A DNA stretch of 64,000 bases from Mytilus trossulus (GCF_036588685.1 NC_086383.1:39068171-39132170), one strand, 5' to 3'; counted from the first letter of the stretch, positions 11,641-22,679 are shown. Notes: generated from the sequence alone by a model not told the origin. Translations and numbers: made by a program.

Positions 11641-12295
11641 TATTATTGGGGATACAAAATGAGACTTTTCTGAATTAATTGAATGAAATAAAATTAAAAT
11701 AATATACTAAAACGACAGTCAAAGCAAGAAACTAACGAAAGATGAAAGTGCCAAGATGTCATGTAAAAGTTATATGCATAAGATGCAAGTAAGTGTAATA
11801 GCGTATCACAATTTTGAATAACTTGGACTTTCTCACCCCTAAGCATTGTGATTTTCATACCTGAAAACTCTTTTTGAAATAGAAATATGTACTTGTAGTT
11901 CGTTAATGTAGTAAACAAAAGATACACGAAGTGTATTTAGTACTAGATTTTTGTAAGGTATAATAGCTTACCATGCACCTAAAACACCCAATTTAATGTC
12001 AATGATAATTTTGGAACTATATGGATTGCTTTACACTGATTGGCCGAGGATGTCACAACCATACATAAAGTGCACATTGTACCGAATTATACATGGAAAT
12101 AAATTAGTATTGAGTGTTACGAAGCTTCCTGGTAGATATGTTCTTATCTTATGTTACATCTGGTGTTTTGATCATTTGTCTAATACGATATTACTTGACA
12201 TAGTTTTTATACATATTTAATATATGTTATTTAAAATGCATCTAAACGTAACCGTCGAATACACTCAGAGAGGTGCAATGTATTTTATCTAAAAA
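11641..12295. other. intergenic, no gene seen
   Basis: No supported feature. Confidence 0.4.
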
Positions 12296-12520
12296 TAAGA
12301 AGATGTGGTATGATTTTCCATGCATTGAGACAACTCTCTACAAGAGAGTTATTGACATAAAAATTATCAACCCAAAAACATTTAAAAAAAGGAAAATAGA
12401 ATACATGTAGATATTATTTGTTGTAAGGCCGTACGGTGACCTATAGTTGTTAATGTCTGTGTCATTTTTGGTCTTTTGTGAATAGTTGTCTCATTGGCAA
12501 TCATACCACATCTTCTCTTT
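12296..12520. repeat. two R1 fragments in inverted orientation
   Basis: A forward R1 head (AAGATGTGGTATGATTTTCC ... GAGACAACTCTCTACAAGAG, 12296-12365) is followed by a reverse R1 segment (GTAAGGCCGTACGGTGACCT ... TCATTGGCAATCATACCACA, 12425-12520). Together they could form a hairpin. Confidence 0.8.
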
Positions 12521-13410
12521 TATATGTATATAATTATGATGTATAAAAACTTGCCAAAACACAATTGTAGTGATTTTTCTCCATGCATCATCTTATATTT
12601 TACGTGCGTTTTTATAATAGATAATTATGTTTTGTGATTGTACCTACTTGAACATGATATAAGTATAACAGATACATTCTATATTTATTTCCAATGCACT
12701 TGAACCAGTCTAACATCTGCATCATTCTACAGCACCGTATATCTCTGTCGATATTTCGTTTTGCTTAAAAGTTCATTGTGGGATCCTCTTTGCAGTTAGC
12801 TTTTAAACTCTGTCGTTTTTTTTTTTTTTAAATTAGAGACAATGATTAAGATTTTCACACGTTAAGTTTTAGGTGTTAGGTGTAAATTTCAGGATGAAAA
12901 CAGTATAATATACATAGTATGAACATTGTCGGAAAAATACCAGTTTATTTTTACTCGCTACAAGACAGGAGAAAAGTTCTAGGAGCCTCGCTTTTCGTCT
13001 TGTTTCTAAAGCTCGTACAAATACAATTTATATTTTCCGATAGTGTATATATACTTTATATGCATCAGAGATATATTTGATAGAAGAAACGTTGAAATAT
13101 ATACGATACAGATCAATTAGTGTCGAGTAGTACGCGGACCCGTATTCGGATCGGAACTGGGACTGCCGTGGAGTTTGGCACCTAGTTTGTTTTTTTAGAT
13201 GCGCTGGTTTTCCAAACTCTCCAGTAGTTCTGCATTTATTTCCGAGATCACGAGATTTGGGTCCTTGCTCAAAACGTGGTACCATTAGGCGTACTGAAAT
13301 GTGACACAACGACAAACAATTTCGACATTAACAATTATTAAGCATTGAATTATACAATAAGAAAACTTATGAATCTCATGCATTTATAATCAATTTAAAT
13401 ATCTTTTTAT
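12521..13410. other. intergenic, no gene seen
   Basis: No supported feature. The 95-codon minus frame at 13028-13315 shows no recognisable domain. Confidence 0.4.
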
Positions 13411-13852
13411 GGCGGGACATACCACTACAGGGAGATAACTCTGTAAAAATTACCTGAACGTTTCATAATCAACAAGCTTCTCGATGATCAAAATTAGTGT
13501 TTGTCAAACTGCAATATATCCAACGAATATTTCCGGCAAAGTGTATGGTTCTTTTTCGAAATTTCTTAATTTAGCAAAGGGTCAACAGGTCCGCGTAGCC
13601 AGGAATTTCAAAGGGGGGGGGGGGGAGTTTCGTTGGACTCACAAACTCGACTTTAACAGTCACATTTCGAACAGAACATTGGCTTTAACAGTGCTTATTT
13701 GTTTTCAAGGGGGGGGGGGGGGGTCGTCCGAATCCCCCGAACCCCCCTGGCTACGGGTATGGTCAAAACAGAGTTGTATAATAATATTTCTTTTTAAATT
13801 TTATGAAAATTAAACGAGCCAAATTAATATCAGTCAGGTGTTTGGTACCCCC
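13411..13852 (+). mobile_element. TTAA MITE family, copy interrupted by another MITE
   Basis: Outer parts match the intact element at 7218-7490: ACTACAGGGAGATAACTCTG, AGCTTCTCGATGATCAAAAT, GTCAAACTGCAATATA and AAATTAAACGAGCCAAATTA. The ends are decayed (GGCGGGACATACCAC and GTGTTTGGTACCCCC) and flanking TTAA is not preserved. The middle is split by the element at 13594-13755. Confidence 0.75.
13594..13755. mobile_element. nested MITE with CGTAGCCAGG termini
   Basis: Perfect 10-bp termini CGTAGCCAGG and CCTGGCTACG. Complementarity continues inward as G-rich and C-rich runs (a G12-type run after the left end, AACCCCC before the right end). The flanks GGTCAACAG and GGTCAAAACAG look like an imperfect target duplication. 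It sits inside the older TTAA MITE copy and is therefore younger than it. Confidence 0.75.
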
Positions 13853-15442
13853 TCATGATCATTTCCGTAATGTGACGTATCCAGTTGCTTTGTTTTGCTT
13901 CTCAGTATTGTTCATGCAGCATTGTAGAAATGTGACACGTTAATGCATTGCTTGAGCTTTAATCGCGTATATCATCGACAATTGATATTAATATATTATA
14001 TTTCAATTTGGTTAATCATCTTTTTATTGTTTTAATATCATTTATATAGGCTAGCGATAATTCATAATGTTAATCAACAAAATTAATGGAAGCGGAAAGG
14101 GTGAAAGCTAAAAGTGCGCTTAACCCCTGACTGGCCCTTGATACGTAGAGCCAGAGAGAGATTGGTAAATGAAAAAAAAAGAAAACGGGTCCATTTTTAG
14201 CCGCTTGTGTGCACATGTATGTAGTTTAGTACATTTATATCTCATTTTCAAAAAGGCGATTTGCACTTTTACTGCTTCATTCATTTACACGAAAGCACAC
14301 TTAGGATAAATAGGAATATAAAAAAAAGTTTGCAAGTCTGCCATTTACACTGTAATGATGCATTTTGCCATATGACAATAATTGACGTCAGACAGAATGC
14401 ACGTAAATGCACTACTGAAGTGCAATAACATCAGGGTGTGTTATGTATTAATCAAAGGTTCTGATAATTTAGAAAATAAACTAGCCAAATCGACATGCTT
14501 GCTTCGAAAATGAAAGTTTCCTTTCTGGAGTAATTGCACAATAGACTTGGTCTTTTGTTTAAAGAAATCATAACATGCGCTAAGATTACTAAATCCTATC
14601 TATTCCATTTTTAGAACTTAAAACATTTATTCTTCTTTTCTTCATCTTTTTTTTTGAGTCAAAAGCCATTTTCGTGCTGAACATAAGGGTCTAAAACGAG
14701 TTTCTCTATACCTTTTTTCTCTAAATTGTGCCCATAATTCTCACTCCTTTATATTTGTACACTCCACTTTTCTCTTATCCTTATATCTATTTACATGTAC
14801 CTTATTCTTTACTCTTTAATTTGTTTGACTTCTACTCTCCACTTTTTGCTGATTATTCTGTGTTTAGCAAATCCAGACCCTCGCATATGGAAGACCTCGC
14901 ATTTTGAAGCAAGCTCGTCAATTCCCAGACTTCCCCACAGTATATTATGATTTCGATTCTTGTTAGGAAAGTTGCTGTCAGCATTTGTTATATATTTTTA
15001 ACGGTATTATAATATTCAAAAGATTTTGATATACATTAAAAGGTATTATAAAAACTGCATCTTTAAAATGTAATTATTCTCCGCTACTTAATGCGTTATA
15101 GAATATAAAAATTGCATAAATATTCCTGTTAGCTAATTTCAAAATTATTAAGGTGCTATGATTTTTTTTTTTAGAAAAAAATCCCCTTAGATCTCTATTA
15201 GTTTTTTGTGGTCCCTTTTTGGTCATAGAAGTCCTTAAATGCATTTGTTTCTTTTCTTCGCAACATCATTTTAGATTTAGAGCTTAATTCCTGATTCAGG
15301 TGATGATTCGAAACGCAATTCGGATGCTCGGCATAAATGTTTACTTTAAATTCTATTTATTAAGCAGCTTAAAGTATAGTTATCTTTCTAATAACATCAT
15401 TTGTTATTTCGAAGCATTTTATTACTGAATCTGTGGCATGTT
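13853..15442. other. intergenic, no gene seen
   Basis: About 1.6 kb with no coding or RNA signal. The strand is T/C-rich around 14620-14860 (runs of CTTTTTTTT, TTCTC and ACTCC). Confidence 0.4.
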
Positions 15443-15535
15443 CATTGTTGAAGGCCGTATGGTGACCTATGGTTGTTAATTTTTTGTGCCATTTGGTCTC
15501 TTGTGGAGAGTTTACTAATTGGCAATTGTGGAGAA
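15443..15535 (-). repeat. dispersed repeat R1 fragment
   Basis: GTTGAAGGCCGTATGGTGAC, then GGTTGTTAATTTTTTGTGCC and TCTTGTGGAGAGTTTAC, all R1 landmarks in reverse. Confidence 0.8.
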
Positions 15536-16177
15536 AAGAAACAAGGAAATACGTCATGTATTCCCGTTTTTACGAAACTCAAAGAATGAACAGTTTGTTT
15601 ATGATTTTGTTATCTATACTATACTATTAAACGAGCATACCTCATTTCGTGTGTCGCTTCTTTTCTTTCCACAATCAATCAATCCTCATGCCTCTGTGTC
15701 CTATAGGTACAGTGCATAGTCGCATTTGTCATCAGACTCATCACTTCATTTGACTATTCAGATTGATTTTATTGGGGAAAAACGAGAAAAAAAGGAATCC
15801 GGATATTGTCCCGTCATTAGGTGAAATTTTAAATCAGATTAGACTTTCGGTTTACGTTTTTCTGTATATCTTGAACATACATACATGACATATACTACGA
15901 ATAAAGTGTATTTTCAGAATTCTATCTGTTATCATTTTTAAGTTTACTATCCACGACGGTCACAGAGTTTATTAAATAGAGAGGGTCTGTATACTATATC
16001 AATGACCACCATGGATCGATTAAGTAAACTTAGAATTGAAAGTAAATACACTTTATGTATATAGCAATAAATGTTCATAATATACAGATAAGCGCTAAAA
16101 TTATTCATGTGAACTTTTGATACCTTTTCTGTTTTCCAATCATTTAATCTTTTACAAAATTCATTGATTACAAAAAA
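15536..16177. other. intergenic, no gene seen
   Basis: No supported feature. Confidence 0.4.
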
Positions 16178-16399
16178 AAAAGATGTGGTATGATTGCCAT
16201 GTTGAGACAACTCTCCACAATAGACCAAAATGACACAGAAATTAACAACTATAGGTCACCGTACGGCATTCAACAACGAGCAAATCCCATACCGCATACT
16301 CAGCTTTAAAAAAACCCCAAAATTACAATGTATTTATAACAATTCAAACGAGAAAACTAGTGTGTAACACATAAACAAACGACAACCACTGAATTAATT
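16178..16399 (+). repeat. dispersed repeat R1
   Basis: Good forward copy: AGATGTGGTATGATTGCCAT, GAGACAACTCTCCACAATAG, AACAACTATAGGTCACCGTA, GAGCAAATCCCATACCGCAT, then AAACGACAACCACTGAATTA. It runs directly into the palindrome at 16400-16458. Confidence 0.85.
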
Positions 16400-16458
16400 T
16401 ATAATGACAATTTAAGTAAGGAGCCTTTTAAAGGCTCCTTACTTAAATTGTCATTATA
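16400..16458. repeat. 59-bp perfect palindrome at an R1 end
   Basis: Arms 16400-16428 and 16430-16458 are exact reverse complements (29 bp each) around a single T. The right arm begins AAAGGCTCCTTACTT, which resembles the R1 continuation CAGGCTCCTGACTT seen at 29041-29055. The hairpin probably formed by inverted copying of the R1 3' part (inference). Confidence 0.8.
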
Positions 16459-17244
16459 TATACTAAATGCATGTTCATATTGAAATTGATAGAAAACCAA
16501 AAATTCGGAATTTTGGAAATAAAAGTGGAGGGATAAAAAAAAACATTTTGCTGTCCCCAATAACCTTTGACTTATGATACTTTTGATGAAATTCTCCATT
16601 CATTCAATAGTTTACAAAATTCTTCCAACAACACTTTACATACTTTAAACTACGCTCTGAATGCCCGCGATTTCGCGGATGTGTTCCACTAATATTTAAG
16701 CATAAATGAACCACCAATAATACGTAATAAACATTTCCTGGTTAATGGGATATAACTCATTTTTCTTTATGAAAAGGTCTTTGAGATGTATGACAAACAT
16801 ATGAGTTGAACACGTTGGTCACATACATATTAAAGTCGATTCTCTTTTTATTTTTTCATAAAAAGTAGCTGCAGTTCTACTCAAAATCATTATGTATACA
16901 TATAGTGATATACCAATGAGATTTCACCATTTAGATGCAGAGTGTGAAAAAAACCCACACATTTTGTTACCTTTACTTTGCTTGTACACAGTGGCCACAT
17001 GCCTTTAATTCAAAATATTATAATGAATAATTGCTTTATGTCCAGTTAAAAATATTTGATGCATTGCTTTTGATTAAAAAAATGTAAAAACAATTTAAAA
17101 ACAAAAGTTGGTGCTCAATATGGTTAGACCAAGATAAAGAGCAGATTATTTTGAAAGCCAATGATAATAAAATAAAGATTTATCGGATAGGGATAGAAAT
17201 TAGCATGTCACCTACAAACTTCTTTACTACGAGTTGTTGCAAAA
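16459..17244. other. intergenic, no gene seen
   Basis: No supported feature. Confidence 0.4.
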
Positions 17245-17575
17245 GAGGGACGAAAGATACCAGAGGAACGATCAAACTCATAAATCGGAAATAAACTGAC
17301 AACGCCGTGGGTAAAAAAGAAAACGTCAAACAGACAAATAATAGTACACAATACACAACATAGAAAACAAAAGTCTAAACAAAATTAATACGAACACCAC
17401 CCAAATACTGGCGAAAATCTCAGGTGCCCTGGAAGGGTTAGCAGATCCTGTTCCATATGAGGTAACCGTCGTGTTGCTCATGTAGTTGAAAATCCATTAG
17501 ATAGTCTAATTCGGTAGGTCACATTCGTGTAAAGAGAAGGGGATTGTAGTTCCGACATAATGATGCAAGGATACA
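17245..17575 (+). repeat. dispersed repeat R4, longest copy
   Basis: Landmarks: AAGATACCAGAGGAACGATC, CATAAATCGGAAATAAACTG, ACAACGCCGTGG, CTCAGGTGCCCTGGAAGGGT, GTCGTGTTGCTCATG and AGTCTAATTCGGTAGGTCAC. Shorter copies lie at 11415-11640 (-), 30595-30690, 39375-39645 and 47960-48120. Function and class are unknown. Confidence 0.75.
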
Positions 17576-17875
17576 TTAACCTAAACATATTTTTTCTTCA
17601 TAATGTTGTTTTCTTAGAACTTTTTACCGTACAATGCATATTCATTGGTACATGTATATTTAAACTTTCATTCACATTGTACAACTGTTACATATACATG
17701 TATAATATTACATAAGAAACCAAACTCAAAATGTAATCTTGATGGTTAACCATTCGTCTTAACTAAGGAGAGTAGCGAATTCTACCGATGATTGCCGAAT
17801 GGATGGTTAACCTCAATTATAACCAGGACGCAGTTTTAGTGCAAATAAGCAACACATGACAAGATGAATTGTTGA
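17576..17875. other. intergenic with short inverted motif
   Basis: GATGGTTAACCATTC (near 17741) and GAATGGATGGTTAACCTC (near 17798) repeat GATGGTTAACC. I see no gene. Confidence 0.4.
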
Positions 17876-18385
17876 ATGACTCATAAAGTTAACCGCAATA
17901 AATTATTGATTATAAATCTCCTTGAATCGATTAGTCGGTTGATTCTTGTAAGTAAAATGAAAACTATCGAACCGTTTGAACGGCTAGCAAAGAAAACCAA
18001 TACATTATTTAAATGGCTAGTAAAGAACCCCAAAACATCATTTAAACGGCTACCAGTAAACACCAATCACACATGTAAAATACAAGCAAACTTAAGAATA
18101 CTAAATTTGAAGCAATTTAAGCAGATAACAAAGAAAACCAAACAACAATTCAAACAGATAACAAAGAACACCATTGAACCATTGGAACGGCTAGCAAAGA
18201 ACACCAATGAACCCGTCAAACGGCTAGCAATAAACTTAAATCAACTTTTCAAAATGGCATATGCGTCTAAAGAAAATCAATCAAATGTTAAAACGACTTG
18301 CAAAAAACACCAGCCAATCATTCTAGATTTGAAAACATATCCAAGCCAACTTATGATAGAAAAATTTCTACATATATCCAGTTAA
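17876..18385 (+). CDS. possible lysine-rich 11-residue-repeat protein (weak)
   Basis: An ATG-initiated open frame of 169 codons. Residues about 31-125 consist of imperfect 11-residue repeats. The clearest units have the form FKRLxxNTNxx or LERLAKNTNEP, with a related unit FKQITKNTIEP. It is strongly basic (Lys, Arg) and Asn/Thr-rich, with no signal peptide, membrane span or known domain. The frame exists because the underlying DNA repeat is 33 bp, a multiple of three, so the ORF may be a chance product. No splice sites or polyadenylation context make it convincing as a gene. I do not recognise a family. Confidence 0.2.
   Translation: MTHKVNRNKLLIINLLESISRLILVSKMKTIEPFERLAKKTNTLFKWLVKNPKTSFKRLPVNTNHTCKIQANLRILNLKQFKQITKKTKQQFKQITKNTIEPLERLAKNTNEPVKRLAINLNQLFKMAYASKENQSNVKTTCKKHQPIILDLKTYPSQLMIEKFLHISS
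17966..18260 (+). repeat. 33-bp minisatellite
   Basis: Positions of the CGGCTAG-type core fall at 17981, 18014 and 18047, and (after a diverged stretch) at 18122, 18155, 18188 and 18221, each step exactly 33 bp. Cores vary as CGGCTAG, TGGCTAG, CGGCTAC and CAGATAA. About eight to nine units. Confidence 0.8.
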
Positions 18386-19083
18386 AAGTTTAACATACAC
18401 ATAGGACCAATATAAGAAATGTTTACTTTTTTTCTATTTCTCTTGTTTGTCAAATTTTTGTTTTTATTATGGTCACTTTTATTTATAAAATATAAACATG
18501 AAGGTCATTATAATACATGTAGTGTCGAGAGGTTATAATCTTATGTGAGTGTCTAAGTCCTAAATATTTATGTTATTCTATAAGTGGAACAGTGTCAAAG
18601 GAAATGATAAGTTAAGACTCTTGTTAATAAGTACTTGTAAATAATTCGTGACCTAGGATCGATCTTAATGTTTATAAATCTAAATAAATTGTTGTGGGGT
18701 ATATAATTATAGTAAGAATTAAGAAGGTTTGTTACTCTGTTTCAAAGTAACAAGCATTTAAACAATTGTTATAAATTGATAGTATATAAATAAAGAACCT
18801 TAAAAAGTAGAAAAAAAGGATGATTTATGTTTTTGAGAAACAAGCCATTGCAAAGGAATAGGTCCGGCAAGGCCAGATTTAGGCCTCAAATTTCAGGTTA
18901 ATCTGACGAATGATTTTTACCACTTTTTAAACACTTAAGTGTCTATTTCCTTTGATTCAATTAATTTATGTGAAAGATATTAACTAATTTAGTAATTAAC
19001 AACGATTCGAATCAAGCTCAAATATGAAAAATCTACCAAATATGCCGAAAAATGTCACTTTTCAGATGGTTTTTGTCAAAAAT
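18386..19083. other. intergenic, no gene seen
   Basis: No supported gene. An AATAAA occurs near 18787 on the plus strand but has no convincing transcript attached. Confidence 0.4.
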
Positions 19084-19196
19084 GAAAGTGGCTGCATCCG
19101 TGTTCATCATCAACCTTTATATATGTTATGTATTATCATCAAATACAACTTACATTTCAATATTTAGGATGAACACGAATACGGCCACTTTCGTTG
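19084..19196. repeat. short inverted repeat
   Basis: GAAAGTGGCTGCATCCGTGT then TCATC at the left, and GATGAACACGAATACGGCC then ACTTTC at the right, form arms of about 25 bp with few mismatches around an AT-rich loop of about 60 bp. Confidence 0.7.
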
Positions 19197-19259
19197 TACA
19201 CGGAAACCGTATAAAATTTAACTAAAGTGCTAGAATTGTGAAGATTTCAGTAATTTAAT

Positions 19260-19578
19260 ATGACTTAATGGTGCTAGGACCGATATATGTACATTGTATT
19301 GTTAAAAAAACAGCCCATATTTATATTGCAGATGCATTCTTCTATCCAATTAATAACTGATAGTTTACATTTTAACAATTTTGTAAAACTGCTATATTTT
19401 GGGGCCAAAAAGGGTCTTCCTTACCTTTTTGGCCCCAAAATATAGCAGTTTTACAAAATTGTTAAAATGTAAACTTTCAGTTATTTATTGGATAGAAGAA
19501 TGCTTCTGCAATATAAATATTGGCTGTTTTTTAACAATACAATGTACATATATCGGGTCCAAGCCCCATTTAGTCATG
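19260..19578. repeat. long inverted repeat downstream of the receptor gene
   Basis: The left arm about 19260-19413 and right arm about 19424-19578 are near-perfect reverse complements in their central 100 bp (for example GCTATATTTTGGGGCCAAAA against TTTTGGCCCCAAAATATAGC). They are more diverged outwards and separated by about 10 bases. The arms carry AGAAGAATGC and CAATACAATGTACATATAT blocks. It lies about 180 bp beyond the receptor polyadenylation signal. It may be a fold-back element or an inverted duplication. Read-through transcription from either side would give a long hairpin RNA. Confidence 0.85.
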
Positions 19579-19757
19579 TCACTCCTTTGGCTAGAAATAA
19601 CTTTCTCTAGAATGCGGTAGTATGCTATTCAATCATGTTATTTTAAATGAAACACAAATAAAGATAATAGAGCGCTGGAAGATGCAAGGATCAGCATCGA
19701 ATCAAACCCTAGTGGTACCTTGAATTAATTCTACCGCAAAGAAAAAGTAACAATTTC

Positions 19758-19763
19758 TTTATT
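19758..19763 (-). promoter_or_regulatory. polyadenylation signal AATAAA for the receptor
   Basis: TTTATT on the plus strand reads AATAAA on the minus strand, 42 bases beyond the receptor stop codon. The hexamer and distance are typical. Confidence 0.6.
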
Positions 19764-19804
19764 ATTTTTCTGTATTACTTATTACATCTTTCAGACAAAA
19801 ACGA

Positions 19805-21184
19805 CTACTTTGAACTTTTTCTTGCTTTCATTTCGGTGTGTTCGTTTCCACTATGTGCTCCTGACACAGACCTCGAGTTAGGATTTTTTGAATTACCACA
19901 GCAAAAAAATTGTTTAAAAGCTCTTTTGCACTTAATTTTGAACTGGTTACTCACAAAACAGTAAACAATAGGGTTCAAGACACTGTTCATCAAGTATGAC
20001 CTCAAAGTCATTTGATAGATACATTTCCCAGTAAATGAAAGGGTCATCACATGAATCGGATTAACGTACCGCCAAATTACCATTCCTGTATACGGAATGA
20101 ACGATACTATAAAAACAACAGTCACTAAAAATAACATCAGAGTTGTCTTTCCTACACGAGCTTTGTTGCCTTGTTCTTTCAAAGATATCTTTGATAGAGC
20201 TCGTCGAAAAAGGGATGTTGACTTCTTTTGTGGCGTGTATCGACTATTCTTTGGTTTAAGTTTATCTGCTGTATTACTCCGTTTTCGAAATTCATCTGAA
20301 ACTTTGTGCCAAAATACAAACGAGGCAAGGCGAGTTCGCTTCTGTTCTTGTTCGATTGAGTCAAGGTCATCCACTGTGTAACTGCTTTGAGATATTTCCT
20401 GATTCGGAACTTTTACACTTGTTGATTTCAGAATCTGTCTCCTGTTCCATATTGCTTTACCGACAAAGGCATACAGAGTTATAAGAATGCAATCTGTTAC
20501 AAAGTGTCCCAACAATAAGAATAAAACAAAATATATTGGATAATTCGTTTTTAACATTTCGTCGTCTATCAGACACGTTTTCCCACCAGGAATTGTCATC
20601 GTGCCGTAAAGTATCAACATTGGCCAGTTAGTGCATAATCCAAAAACAGTCCCAATAAATACTAACTTTTTCCCTAGTCTGGGAGAGATATGTTTGTTGT
20701 GAGGTCTGCAAATTCGTTTAAATCGGTCCACTGCTATAACGACTAACAGAAATGTTGTCGTATTGTTAATCAATCCTGTTAAGAATCTTGAAATTTTACA
20801 CAAGACAGGATAGTCGAAATGTTCGAAATTCAACAAAATTACTAGTTCAGTAGGCATTGATGTTGTGCAATTTATCATATCGTATGTCGCGAGAGCAAGA
20901 ATGAAAACACGAGATGTTGATTTCGGCCATTTAAATAAATAAACGTAGATAACTAGTGCATTTCCTGGCAATCCAACCAATAACAACAAACACACGTATA
21001 TAAACGAGGGCACCAAAAAACTATAGTCTACAAACGTAGTTGCGTTCGGAAAATCGTTGTTAAACCTACTCATATTATGAAAGGAACTTGTAACGTTAAT
21101 ATTCCATTGGTCAACAGTTGTAGACATCCAGGAATAAGTTGTAATATTGAAATCTGATTGGTTGATCGGAAAAGCAGACGACAT
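19805..21184 (-). CDS. class A (rhodopsin-family) G-protein-coupled receptor, intronless
   Basis: Single-exon ORF of 459 residues. The ATG at 21184-21182 is chosen because the seven codons further upstream begin with TTG; A at -3 fits a Kozak context. The extracellular N-terminus (about 1-55) has five N-x-S/T sequons (about residues 8, 13, 30, 37, 47). TM1 has GLPGN (N about 75) and TM2 ends LALATYD (D about 102). C129 at the top of TM3 and C204 in loop 2 can form the usual disulphide. TM3 ends DRF (153-155) rather than DRY. The third intracellular loop is long (about 100 residues, 243-345), basic and Ser/Thr-rich. TM6 has FIVSFIPY, with Phe in place of the usual CWxP Trp. TM7 has NPIVY (404-408), and CC at 428-429 is a likely palmitoylation site. 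A plasma-membrane peptide or small-ligand receptor is plausible; the ligand cannot be told from sequence. It is an isolated gene. Confidence 0.93.
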   Translation of the reverse strand: MSSAFPINQSDFNITTYSWMSTTVDQWNINVTSSFHNMSRFNNDFPNATTFVDYSFLVPSFIYVCLLLLVGLPGNALVIYVYLFKWPKSTSRVFILALATYDMINCTTSMPTELVILLNFEHFDYPVLCKISRFLTGLINNTTTFLLVVIAVDRFKRICRPHNKHISPRLGKKLVFIGTVFGLCTNWPMLILYGTMTIPGGKTCLIDDEMLKTNYPIYFVLFLLLGHFVTDCILITLYAFVGKAIWNRRQILKSTSVKVPNQEISQSSYTVDDLDSIEQEQKRTRLASFVFWHKVSDEFRKRSNTADKLKPKNSRYTPQKKSTSLFRRALSKISLKEQGNKARVGKTTLMLFLVTVVFIVSFIPYTGMVIWRYVNPIHVMTLSFTGKCIYQMTLRSYLMNSVLNPIVYCFVSNQFKIKCKRAFKQFFCCGNSKNPNSRSVSGAHSGNEHTEMKARKSSK

Positions 21185-22679
21185 CTTGAACGATCGATTA
21201 AACAAACGCTGTTCCTTTATTATAACTAATCCGAAATGTAGTAGCTAGATAACAATTCAATTTTCATTTTCAAAGTTGAATTGTCAAGCGGTCGTGATCT
21301 AAATATAGAAAATACCTCTATAAGAATAGCTACGCCAGTTGTTGCTAAAGTTTCTTTCGTCTTCTTCAGTCGGCCTGAGCCTCTCACTTAATACTAAGTA
21401 TTCTTGTAACGAGAAGCTTGTATGTCAATTGATAATTCTGAAAAATATGTACAATGACATGTAAATAAATTGTAGTAAGTAGATTCTTTATATTTATAAA
21501 TTTAAATGCAGATTTAAGTACATGCGTGCTGAATTACGCCTTTTCCTCTTAAGATGATATAACTAGATAAAGGGCAATGACACTAGAAAATGTATTTTGT
21601 AAGTGTAGAAAACCCAAAGTACTTGTACATGCATGTACATACAGCAACTATCACAGGTTTTTGTGGAGGCGGCATAAAAGCAGAATGAAATTAAATATTA
21701 TGTCAAGAAAACGCAGAATAAAATTAGGATTAACATACAAAATAGATTTTTCTCGCGTATAGGACTTCCCAGCGACTGTTGAAAATGTATATTCCGTCGG
21801 CGATTAATTAGACCCCAGCAACTTCAGAAATTCGTATAATCGTCCTTTATACATCGAATACAGTAGTTCAAATTATTATTTCTTACTAATATAATTTAAC
21901 TTAGTCATAGCAAGTTCTTTGTCAAATAGAAGGAAACTATTTTAAAGCCCAGATAGATATGTCGTAGAACACGTAATAGAAGTCAAGAAACGAAATTTGA
22001 TTTTTTTTTGGACTAGTTAGAGTAGCCAATACCTACTACGGACTTTCAAATGTTCATGCAAAGCGTAACGTAAGCTGAGATGTAGCGGCGTCTTGGTTTT
22101 ATACTTTTTAAATTTCTCTGGGCACAAGGCTATAAATGTAGAAGAGTTTATAATTACATTCATAAGAACGTCTGTTCATAATAGCATTAACGTCATGTCA
22201 CTGTCACATTGTTGTCTGCTTTGTCGGCTGGTACAAACACAAGTACATGAAATATGATATGACATTAATTTTATTCAAAGAGGAATCAAGTGACTATTTT
22301 ATGATTATTTCTGTTTACAACAACTATTTTAATAGGATGAAAAATCATTTTAAATGACCAGACGGCACTCTTTCTAATGCATTTGGACAGAGAACGATAT
22401 AGCAGCTTCAGAGAGACCACGTTATACCCTAGTGTGCTGAAGTGATGTTTAGATCTATTACTTGTATCGTCAAATTGCATATATTAATGAATTGTAAACA
22501 TGCATATGTACTTTAAGCTCGATTATGTATATCATACATGTATCGGATCGACATAGGAAAGAAACCAGGAAGTACACACGTTTGTACAGGATTGTTATCT
22601 AAGTCATGTTGTTGTTTTGTGCAATTTTCTTTAAAAATTTCAGAAAAGTATTTACTTCTTAAATCCAAAAATGTTGATT
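21185..22679. other. 5' side of the receptor gene, no gene seen
   Basis: Holds the presumed receptor promoter or 5' leader, but no TATA box or initiator can be assigned. I cannot exclude an upstream non-coding exon. No other gene is visible. Confidence 0.4.

Noticed and set aside
11415..11678. Hydrophobic 87-codon frame resembling a membrane protein
   Set aside because: The first codon is TTG and the stretch is a reverse copy of repeat R4.
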